From assembly GCA_034429215.1 (NCBI GenBank), contig DAOUGI010000036.1:1-39942 (forward strand): a stretch of DNA of 39,942 nucleotides, read 5' to 3'. The notes under the pieces were generated by a model. The model searched no databases and was not told where the DNA came from. It was given only the letters and a program-made list of their open reading frames with translations. Shown here piece by piece: positions 1 through 7,971 of this stretch. The DNA is from JAFGOG01 sp034429215 (GTDB taxonomy: Bacteria; Chloroflexota; Anaerolineae; JAAYZQ01). Each line of letters starts with the position of its first letter. The first letter of the stretch is position 1. The translations under genes and the position numbers were made by a program.

Positions 1-1
1 C

Positions 2-769
2 GACGTGGTCTGGCTGTCGCTGTCGGCCAACGCCACGCTGGGGACGCTGGGCACGGTCAACGACGAGGATATCGTGGCGCTGGACACGGCCACCGGGATC
101 TATACGATGATCTTTGACGGCTCGGACGTGGGGATCACCACCGACGTCGATGCCTTTGATGTGCTGGACAACGGCCACATCCTGATGTCGTTCGACGCCG
201 CTACCGCGGTGACGGGCATCGGCACGCTGTACGACCCCGACATCGTCGAGTTCACCCCGACGTCGCTGGGGTCGACCACGGCCGGCACCTTTACCTGGAA
301 GTTCGACGGCTCGGACGTGGGGCTGACCAACACCTCGGAGGACGTCGACGCGATCTACTTCCTGGCCGACGGGACGCTGCTGGTATCGACGCGCAGCACC
401 TTTAGCGTCACCGGCGTGTCGGGCACCGACGCCGACCTGGCCCGGTTCACGGCCACGACGTGGGGCTCGACGACGGCCGGGAGCTGGAGCTGGTACTTTG
501 ACGCTTCTGACGTGGGGATGGCCAGCTCTACCGAGGACGTGGACGGCGTCTGGCTCGACCAGTCGGCCGCGCCCTACCCGGACATCTACCTCGGCACGCT
601 GGGCGCTTTCTCGGTGACGGGGATAGCGGGGACCAACGAGGACATCTTTGTGTTCCATCCCACGGCGCTGGGCTCGACGACCAGCGGGACGTTCGCGACG
701 AGCCTGTTCTTCGACGGGAGCCTGTTTGGGCTGTCGTCGTACGATATCGACGGGTTCGACGTGCGGTAA
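2..769 (+). CDS. Secreted/surface repeat protein, C-terminal part (5' end outside window)
   Basis: The reading frame is open from the window edge to a TAA at 767-769, so only the last 255 or so residues are seen; the GTG at position 5 is unlikely to be the real start. The visible part is an imperfect repeat of about 65 residues, about three and a half units. Each has a core like FDGSDVGL, an acidic stretch (DVDAF, DVDAI, DVDGV), a phrase like L.DGT.L.S, and a segment like G.T..DDI..F.PT.LGSTT.GT. The composition (Asp, Thr, Ser and Gly rich, few Lys or Cys) and the regular beta-type pattern suggest an extracellular repeat domain, perhaps propeller-like. I do not recognise a named family and no enzyme motif is visible. 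It is followed at once by a strong hairpin shared with the convergent hydrolase gene. Confidence 0.7.
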   Translation, partial: DVVWLSLSANATLGTLGTVNDEDIVALDTATGIYTMIFDGSDVGITTDVDAFDVLDNGHILMSFDAATAVTGIGTLYDPDIVEFTPTSLGSTTAGTFTWKFDGSDVGLTNTSEDVDAIYFLADGTLLVSTRSTFSVTGVSGTDADLARFTATTWGSTTAGSWSWYFDASDVGMASSTEDVDGVWLDQSAAPYPDIYLGTLGAFSVTGIAGTNEDIFVFHPTALGSTTSGTFATSLFFDGSLFGLSSYDIDGFDVR

Positions 770-775
770 ATGAGC

Positions 776-826
776 AAGACCTGACAGGTCCGATTTCGGC
801 AGACTGAAATCGACCTGTCAGGTCTT
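776..826. terminator. Bidirectional hairpin terminator between convergent genes
   Basis: A long inverted repeat lies in the gap between two convergent genes. The left arm is 776-797, the loop 798-805 and the right arm 806-826; about 21 bp pair with a single unpaired C. The outer part of each arm reads AAGACCTGACAGGTC. The arms end in TT on either strand, so it can serve both transcripts. There is no long T-tract, so its strength as an intrinsic terminator is uncertain. Confidence 0.75.
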
Positions 827-1699
827 CTAGTCTGCCATGGCGGCGAAGGACCGGCCCCAGCCCACCTCGAGGGGGTTGCCCGGCCCGCCCAGCTCGATGT
901 AGGCGGTCTCGACGTTCAGGCGGTGCACCCCTGCCATATCCTGCCGGACGGCGACCTGGCCGGCCAGCCTGGCGACGGCCTCGCCGATGGTGAGCCGATC
1001 GCGCAGCGCGGCCTCTATCCCGGCGCGCAGGGCGGCCAGGTAGCCGGCATCGGCCTCGATCCGGCGCCGGACCTCGGCCGGATCGCCGGCCGGGTGTCCG
1101 TGGCCGGGCACCAGCGCCCGGATGTCGAGGGCCGCCAGGCCGGCCAGGGTTCGCTCGTAATCGGCCAGCGACGAGATCACACAGGGGATCTCGACGTCGC
1201 TGAGGATGTCGCCGGCCCACAGGGCGGCGGTGTTGGGATCGTACAGGCTGAGGTGGTCGGCCGAGTGGCCGGGGGTCGGGATCAGGCGCAGGGCAGGGCC
1301 CGGCCCGGGCAGGGCCATTTCTCCGCGCACCAGCAGGTCGGGCCGGGGGAGGGCAAAGGCGGCCGCGTCGACGAGATCGTTCTTGGCGAGGTAGCGGAGG
1401 GTGACCGCGCCGTCCCGGTCGATCTCGCCGGGATAGTCGGCGTGGGCGGCCACCGGCACGCCGGGAAAAGCCTGCACCCCCAGGATGTGATCCCAGTGGG
1501 CGTGGGTGAGCACGATGTGGGCCACCCGGGCCCCCTGCTCGCGGACGAACGCCGCGATCTGGGCCAGCTCGCCGGCGGTGTTGCCGGGGTCGATGAGGCA
1601 GGCCGCTCCCTCTCGAATCCACACGCCGCTGTTCATGTCAGCTATGGCGCTGCGCGCCATCCACAAGCCGGGAACCACGGGCTCGAATCTGCCGGTCAT
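827..1699 (-). CDS. Metallo-beta-lactamase-fold hydrolase
   Basis: A 290-aa protein of the MBL-fold superfamily, a group of metal-dependent hydrolases including glyoxalase II-like and lactonase-like enzymes. The signature HxHxDH is seen near residue 65 (THAHWDH), following the usual hydrophobic strand IVLTH. Further metal ligands are plausible in TPGHSADH and in VPGHGHP. Length fits a single-domain MBL protein of the RNase Z/glyoxalase II-like subgroup. The ATG at 1699 is preceded by AAAGGAAC as ribosome binding site. No signal peptide is seen, so it is probably cytoplasmic. The substrate cannot be told from sequence. It is divergent from a CPBP protease, with about 100 bp between the starts. 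Confidence 0.85.
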   Translation of the reverse strand: MTGRFEPVVPGLWMARSAIADMNSGVWIREGAACLIDPGNTAGELAQIAAFVREQGARVAHIVLTHAHWDHILGVQAFPGVPVAAHADYPGEIDRDGAVTLRYLAKNDLVDAAAFALPRPDLLVRGEMALPGPGPALRLIPTPGHSADHLSLYDPNTAALWAGDILSDVEIPCVISSLADYERTLAGLAALDIRALVPGHGHPAGDPAEVRRRIEADAGYLAALRAGIEAALRDRLTIGEAVARLAGQVAVRQDMAGVHRLNVETAYIELGGPGNPLEVGWGRSFAAMAD

Positions 1700-1732
1700 T
1701 GTCCTGTTCCTTTCTCGCGAGTAGGTGGCTGT

Positions 1733-1738
1733 ATTCTA
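1733..1738 (-). promoter_or_regulatory. Extended -10 of the MBL hydrolase gene
   Basis: Read on the minus strand, TGG precedes TAGAAT, giving an extended -10 of the TGn type 34 nt before the ATG. The -35 is weak. It lies back to back with the -10 of the divergent gene. Confidence 0.45.
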
Positions 1739-1770
1739 CCACATTTCTCTTTTTAGGAAAGGGCAAGCGG

Positions 1771-1779
1771 TGGTATAAT
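1771..1779 (+). promoter_or_regulatory. Extended -10 promoter of the CPBP protease gene
   Basis: TGG followed by a perfect TATAAT at 1774-1779 forms an extended -10. The -35 region 17 bp upstream (TTTTAG) is poor, as is common with extended -10 promoters. The start codon is 20 bp downstream, so the leader is very short. Confidence 0.65.
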
Positions 1780-1798
1780 CGGGGGGAAGGGAGCCGCC

Positions 1799-2605
1799 AT
1801 GAACACACAGAGCCCGCCGCCCGCCGAGCGAAAACCGCCCACTTTTAGCCGCGCCCAGCTCGCGCTCTACCCGCTGCTGGTCATCGGCCTGTACTTTGCC
1901 GTCAGCATGGCCGTGGGGCTGGCCGTCCGGTACGGGGTCCTGCGCGAGGGGTCGCTGGCGCTCACCCTGGTGGTGTACGCGCTCAACCTGATCTTTTTCG
2001 CCGGGGGGGCCTATCTGCTGGCGGTGCGGCCGGGCAAGCTGACCTGGGCCGAGCTGGGGATCGCGCCGCCCCGGTGGCGCTGGCTGTGGCTGCCGCTGGC
2101 CGTTGGCCTGACGCTCGTCCTGCTGCCGGTGCGGGGGATCGTCGGCGCGATCGTGCAGCAACTGCTGGGGGGCGGGCTGGAGGCGATGCAGAGCCGCCTC
2201 GATCTGCTCCTTGGCAGCGAGCTGTCGTGGTCTCGCTTTTTCGTCACGCTGGCCGGGGCCGGCCTTCTGGCGCCGGTCGCCGAGGAGCTGTTTTTCCGCG
2301 GTTTTCTGTACACGGCGCTGCGCCAGCGGCTGGGCATCGCCGCGGCGGCGCTGGCCAGCTCGCTGATCTTTGCCGCCGGCCACATCGACGCGCTGGGGGT
2401 GGTCGCGGCCAGCTTTATCATGGGCATCGCCCTGGCCCTGGCCTACGAGTACACCCGCTCGCTGTGGGCGGCCATCGCCATCCACGCCTTTAACAACACG
2501 CTGGCCGTCGTCCTGTCCTTCCTGCTGCTGCTGGCCCAGGCCTACCTGGAAGGGCAGGGCATCGAGCCGACGCTGTGGACGTCGCCCCTGCCTTTTCCGC
2601 CTTAA
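1799..2605 (+). CDS. CPBP-family intramembrane glutamic endopeptidase (CAAX protease/Abi-like)
   Basis: A 268-aa polytopic membrane protein with the three signature motifs of the CPBP family (PF02517): EELFFRG near residue 162, where the two Glu and the Arg are the catalytic and structural residues; FAAGHIDALG with the first His; and IHAFNN with the second His and Asn. Hydrophobic segments are evident from residue 22 onward. Family members are intramembrane proteases with roles from prenyl-protein processing to bacteriocin immunity; the substrate here is unknown. The ATG at 1799 follows GGGGGGAAGGGAG. The last codons lie inside a 102-bp unit that is duplicated just downstream. Confidence 0.88.
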   Translation: MNTQSPPPAERKPPTFSRAQLALYPLLVIGLYFAVSMAVGLAVRYGVLREGSLALTLVVYALNLIFFAGGAYLLAVRPGKLTWAELGIAPPRWRWLWLPLAVGLTLVLLPVRGIVGAIVQQLLGGGLEAMQSRLDLLLGSELSWSRFFVTLAGAGLLAPVAEELFFRGFLYTALRQRLGIAAAALASSLIFAAGHIDALGVVAASFIMGIALALAYEYTRSLWAAIAIHAFNNTLAVVLSFLLLLAQAYLEGQGIEPTLWTSPLPFPP

Positions 2606-2785
2606 AGAGGTGCGTTGCACCAATACCGCCAAGGAGGCGGTACTCCGCAGCAGGTGCAACGCACCGGAAATGCGGGCCGCAGGCTTACCTTGCCTTTTAC
2701 GCCTTGGAAAGGTGCGTTGCACCAATACCGCCAAGGAGGCGGTACTCCGCAGCAGGCGCAACGCACCAGAAACGCGCGCCGCAGG

Positions 2786-2788
<3 letters not shown>
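2589..2788. repeat. Tandem pair of about 100-bp units, each a nested hairpin
   Basis: Two tandem copies (2589-2690 and 2691-2788) are about 90 percent identical. Each contains a 13-bp outer stem, GGTGCGTTGCACC pairing with its reverse complement (arms 2609-2621/2653-2665 and 2711-2723/2755-2767), and an inner 7-bp stem TACCGCC/GGCGGTA with loop AAGGA. The first copy starts inside the end of the CPBP gene and the second reaches the katG stop, so together they fill the space between convergent genes. One stem change in copy 2 leaves a mismatch in plus-strand RNA but a U-G pair in RNA of katG sense. It looks like a REP/MITE-like element; it may also act as a terminator for both genes. Confidence 0.8.
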
Positions 2789-4963
<2,175 letters not shown>

Positions 4964-5089
4964 AAGGTTGCCTCCTTTTAGTATGATCTCTTGAATCAAG
5001 TTGTTTCACGATGGATCCCACGTGTGCTCGATCTGCAGCAGGTCACCTCCCTTCTGTGTTTCAACATTTCTTGCCAGTCAACATTTATA

Positions 5090-5102
5090 GATAATGATTA
5101 TC
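5090..5102. promoter_or_regulatory. Fur/PerR-type box upstream of katG
   Basis: GATAATGATTATC is a perfect 6-1-6 palindrome. With one flanking base each side it matches the 7-1-7 Fur/PerR consensus (TGATAATnATTATCA) at 13 of 15 positions. It lies in the perR-katG gap, 127 bp upstream of the katG start. I could not fix the katG -35/-10 with confidence; an AT-rich stretch reading TATAAA on the minus strand abuts the box. Confidence 0.8.
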
Positions 5103-5132
5103 CACAAGGTGCCAAAAAAAGGATGCCCAGAC

Positions 5133-5573
5133 TCAGGTGCGATCCTGGCAATCGGGGCACAGCCCGTAAATGTCGAGCCGGTGGCCAACGACCTGGTAGC
5201 CCGACGATTGGGCGACCTCTTGGATCAGGCTGTGGGCCAGGCTGACCTCTGGATCGAGGATCTTGTGGCAGCGGACGCAGATGAGGTGGGGGTGGGGGTA
5301 GGGCCTTTTGCCGTCGTAGCGGTTGTCGTCGCCGCTGAACCCCAGCTCGAGCACCTGGTCTATCTCTTTCAAGACGTTCAGGGTTTTGTAGACGGTGCCC
5401 AGGCTCGTCGTTGGAAACTGGTCTTTCATTTGCTCGTACAACTGGGAGGCGCTGGGATGGCCGTCGCCGGCGGCCAACAGCCGCAGCAGGGCGATGCGTT
5501 GGGGCGTCAGCCGGTGATCATGCTCCCGGAGCTTGGCCACCAATTCCTCGAACCTGGTTTGTGGGTCAACCAT
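5133..5573 (-). CDS. perR: Fur-family peroxide-responsive repressor (PerR-like)
   Basis: A 146-aa Fur-superfamily DNA-binding repressor. The N-terminal winged helix includes RLTPQRIALLRLL and TSLGTVYKTLNVL (the recognition-helix region). The dimerisation half carries two CxxC zinc-site motifs, CVRC and CPDC. The regulatory metal site looks PerR-like: the Asp in NRYD is where Fur proteins differ, and the two His in PHPHLIC correspond to the oxidised histidines of Bacillus PerR. The start at 5573 is set by AAGGAG upstream and a length typical of PerR. Its position before katG supports a role in peroxide sensing. Autoregulation is likely from a palindrome on its own promoter. The Fur/Zur alternative is less likely because of the Asp and the neighbour. 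Confidence 0.88.
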   Translation of the reverse strand: MVDPQTRFEELVAKLREHDHRLTPQRIALLRLLAAGDGHPSASQLYEQMKDQFPTTSLGTVYKTLNVLKEIDQVLELGFSGDDNRYDGKRPYPHPHLICVRCHKILDPEVSLAHSLIQEVAQSSGYQVVGHRLDIYGLCPDCQDRT

Positions 5574-5598
5574 GTCAGCTCCTTGTGCATATCGGCCC

Positions 5599-5651
5599 TT
5601 TATAGAGAACCGATCTCTATAAAGAATATCACATTTGAGCGGGTCTGTCAA
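5599..5651 (-). promoter_or_regulatory. perR promoter with overlapping palindromic operator
   Basis: On the minus strand a consensus -35 TTGACA (5646-5651) and -10 TATTCT (5623-5628) are separated by 17 bp. A 10-bp inverted repeat, TTTATAGAGA and TCTCTATAAA with a 5-bp spacer (5599-5623), starts at the last base of the -10 and covers the expected transcription start. A repressor bound there would block initiation. Its sequence differs clearly from the Fur-type box before katG. Confidence 0.75.
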
Positions 5652-5725
5652 ATCGTGACCGGGGTTCGATCCGGGCGGGTGTATCTCAGCTCTATGGGTA
5701 AGCGCTTGCAGGGTGGCATTTCCCC

Positions 5726-5806
5726 CTGCTGCGCTACGCGCTGCACTATACAGCGGTCACCCCAGCCCTGCCGCCTTGCGCGGCACTGAACAGCGGTCTC
5801 CCCCAG
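5726..5806. repeat. Imperfect direct repeat in the perR-methyltransferase gap
   Basis: Two related units of about 40 bp start at 5726 and 5768. Both run from CTGCTGCGC or CTGCCGCC through a CACT segment to CAGCGGTC and a C-rich end. The gap 5652-5863 holds no convincing gene. The function of the repeat is unknown; it lies just after the methyltransferase stop on that gene's strand and could be a decayed repetitive element. Confidence 0.4.
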
Positions 5807-5863
5807 GGGAGAGGGAGCGGAAGAGGCGGCCGCCGCCGGACGAGGACCCGCTTCCCCCGAATC

Positions 5864-6469
5864 TCAGATATCGCCGCTTCGTTTCCGGAACAGCAGGTCC
5901 ACAGGGTCCCACGTCGCCAGGTAGTAGCGCCGGTAGGCGTCGCCGAGGTGGGCCAGCAACAGCCGGTCTTCGGCGCGGTTGCGGTAGATGGTCAGGGCGA
6001 TGGACAAGCCGGCCGCCGCGACGGCCAACCAGGCGGGCGCAAAGAACGCCAGCCCTCCAATCTGCGCGGTGGTCCCCAGGTGCAGGGGGTGCCGGACGCG
6101 GCGATAGGGACCGCTGCTGACGACCCGGTGGTCGTCGTAGACGAGCAGGCTGGCGGAGTAGAACGGCCCCAGCTCGCGCAACGCCCAGATGCGCAGCGCG
6201 ACGCCCGCCAAAAAGAGCGCCCAGCCCAGTCCCTGCCAGAGGGTGAGGGGATGTGTGGTAGCAATGAGCCGCCAGCCGGCGGCGATCAACACGGCCAGGT
6301 GCGCGGCGTCCCACAGGTAGGCCAGGCCGTAGCCGCCCAACACGGCGGCCGGCCGGTGGGCCGTCCGGGCCGGATTCCGCGAGATGTAGCGCCTATAACA
6401 AAGCTGTTCCAGGCCGTACGGAACCAGGATCAACCCCACGTAGAACGAGGTGCGCGCCAGGTCAAGCAT
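5864..6469 (-). CDS. ICMT/PEMT-like integral membrane methyltransferase
   Basis: A 201-aa membrane protein with about four to five hydrophobic segments. Its C-terminal half matches the isoprenylcysteine carboxylmethyltransferase/phospholipid methyltransferase family: LRIWALRELGPFYS, then SSGPYRRVRHPLHLG, then the RNRAEDRLL and GDAYRRYYLAT region. In this family the SGPYRxxRHPxYxG and E...L motifs bind S-adenosylmethionine; here the usual Tyr after HP is His. The substrate in bacteria is usually unknown (isoprenoid, lipid or thiol). I chose the ATG at 6469 because GGAAGGAAC lies before it; a TTG further upstream is less likely. Its start overlaps the stop of a 51-codon reading frame, suggesting coupled translation. 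Confidence 0.82.
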   Translation of the reverse strand: MLDLARTSFYVGLILVPYGLEQLCYRRYISRNPARTAHRPAAVLGGYGLAYLWDAAHLAVLIAAGWRLIATTHPLTLWQGLGWALFLAGVALRIWALRELGPFYSASLLVYDDHRVVSSGPYRRVRHPLHLGTTAQIGGLAFFAPAWLAVAAAGLSIALTIYRNRAEDRLLLAHLGDAYRRYYLATWDPVDLLFRKRSGDI

Positions 6470-6617
6470 GGGCCGCTGTTCCTTCCGCGCTTTCCGCACC
6501 GGCAACCCTGGCCCACTCCCGCTCGGACCGCCGCCGGCCCCACAGAAAACCCAGGCCGGCCAGCGGCGCCAGCGCGTCGTGGCGCCGGCGCCCGCATTGG
6601 TGCATTCGTTGTTTCAC
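6462..6617 (-). CDS. Possible 51-aa leader peptide or small protein, coupled to the methyltransferase
   Basis: A GTG codon at 6615-6617 follows a clear GGAGG (spacing about 8 nt) and opens a 51-codon frame that ends in TGA at 6462-6464. It overlaps the methyltransferase ATG by 8 bp, an arrangement typical of translational coupling. The predicted peptide is Arg-rich with a short hydrophobic patch (LAPLAGLGFLWG). I recognise no family. The strong ribosome site with no other start to serve is the main support; it could also be a mere leader that delivers ribosomes to the downstream gene. Confidence 0.4.
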   Translation of the reverse strand: MKQRMHQCGRRRHDALAPLAGLGFLWGRRRSEREWARVAGAESAEGTAAHA

Positions 6618-6711
6618 CGTGATTTCCTCCACCTCGAATGGATGAGCATTTCCGGCCAGTACAGGAGAGTCGGGTGCAGCGCATTGCCGGACGGCTTTTA
6701 CCGGATGCCCC

Positions 6712-7488
6712 TCAAGGGTCTCTAGTCAGCAGCAGCTCGCCAGGCAATTCCGTATCTGTCAACCACAGATTTAACACGCGACTGAACAACAGGGGTGATT
6801 CGCCCATCCAGCCATGACCCATCTTGGGCGCAATTCGAGACTTGGCGTTCGGCAACCGTTCTGCCAACAGGTGATTGGACTGATGGATGAATCCCTGCTC
6901 CTTTTCACCCGCCATCAGCAAGATTGGAGTCTTGACTTTTTCCAACTCTGACGAATAGCGCAGATCCAGCGCTTGACACCAGGCTTTCACGAACGTTTGG
7001 CCGGATATCGCGTGCAGTGCTTGCCGAAATTGCTCGTACTCTTTATCCGGAAAGTTCAGGGCCTTGAGCGCTGCACGCATAAAGAAATCCGTTTTGATCA
7101 GGGGGGCCATGAGGCGGATCATCACCTTGAACAAGGCGAGACCCGGCATTGGAAGAAGGCTGGTACCGGTAATCAGGGTGTGATCGACTGCTTCGGGACA
7201 GATGCATAACAGTTGAAAAGCCACAGACCCTCCCAAGGAGGAGCCGACAAGATGCGCTCGTTGCCGGCAAGTCCGCTCACGAATGATCTGGATGACTTGT
7301 TCGGCGGTATCAGCCAGCGACAGCCACTCCAGATCATTGCTTTTACCGTGGCCAGGCAGGTCCAAGAGCAAGCAATGATAATCACTCAAGTCATTCAGGT
7401 AGGGTTGCCACATCCATCCCCCGACCGCATTGCCATGCAGGAAAACGAGAGCCGGGGCATCTCGGTGGCCATGTTCGGATATGTACAC
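6712..7488 (-). CDS. Alpha/beta-hydrolase fold protein
   Basis: A 258-aa single-domain alpha/beta hydrolase. The oxyanion-hole strand is FLHGNAVGG; the nucleophile elbow is VGSSLGGS (GxSxG, Ser near residue 104); the catalytic His is in MGHGWMG near the C terminus. The acid residue is probably in the MAGEKEQG segment, where Glu may replace the common Asp. The translation begins at GTG (7486-7488), supported by GGAGGT five nt upstream, with the protein starting MYISEHG. No signal peptide or membrane segment is seen. Family members include esterases, lactonases and C-C hydrolases; the substrate cannot be told. The Lys/Ile content is a little higher than in neighbouring genes. Confidence 0.85.
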   Translation of the reverse strand: MYISEHGHRDAPALVFLHGNAVGGWMWQPYLNDLSDYHCLLLDLPGHGKSNDLEWLSLADTAEQVIQIIRERTCRQRAHLVGSSLGGSVAFQLLCICPEAVDHTLITGTSLLPMPGLALFKVMIRLMAPLIKTDFFMRAALKALNFPDKEYEQFRQALHAISGQTFVKAWCQALDLRYSSELEKVKTPILLMAGEKEQGFIHQSNHLLAERLPNAKSRIAPKMGHGWMGESPLLFSRVLNLWLTDTELPGELLLTRDP

Positions 7489-7520
7489 GTCGTACCTCCA
7501 GATCTTTCGACTATCGAGCC

Positions 7521-7705
7521 TTACTGGACCAATCTGGTCTGAGGTGCAGGCCTAACGACGCCTGTATTATGCACCCGGGATCTGTTCTTGTCAACCCGAC
7601 GGGTCAGCGCCTGGAAGAAGGCCGTCACCGAGACCGTCTGGCTGTCCGCGGCCGCGTCCGAAAGGATCTTTTTCGGCACCTTCAGAACCTTCGAGCGTTC
7701 CTGTG
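7521..7705 (-). pseudogene. Decayed coding remnant A
   Basis: A minus-strand frame without a proper start, bounded by TAA codons, encodes about 60 residues with protein-like composition (VLKVPKKILSD, then TVSVTAFFQALTRRVDK). No start codon with a ribosome site is seen, and nothing continues it. Together with remnant B it fills the 480-bp gap 7489-7971, which otherwise shows only a small palindrome GACCAATCTGGTC at 7527-7539. The family is unknown. Confidence 0.25.
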
Positions 7706-7804
7706 GTTAACCGGACATTGCAGAAGTTTCGAGACATCTCATGACGGACTCATTTCAACCGGCGACATTGTGTGCTCGCAGTAGGGTTTGTCATACCCGG
7801 AATT

Positions 7805-7958
7805 CTAGCCCGCCACGACTTGCTGCAGTTCCTGGATCTCTTGCGCAAATAGATACCGTGCAAATTCCAGGTAATCGAACCCCTCCACCGCCGACAAGAC
7901 ACTCCTTCGCCAGAAACCCGATCGTCAGAGATCCCAAATTGGGAGGCTGATCTGCCGC
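7805..7958 (-). pseudogene. Decayed coding remnant B (frameshifted)
   Basis: Minus-strand sequence reads PNLGSLTIGFLAKE in one frame and, after a shift, AVEGFDYLEFARYLFAQEI then QELQQVVAG and TAG in another. The second piece has the look of a genuine helical C terminus. The pieces probably come from one gene broken by an indel. I do not recognise the family. Confidence 0.3.
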
Positions 7959-7971
7959 CTAGACGACATGC

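Noticed and set aside
7569..7784. Plus-strand 71-codon frame in the kinase-hydrolase gap
   Set aside because: No ribosome site, no family motif, and the opposite strand reads more like a protein remnant.
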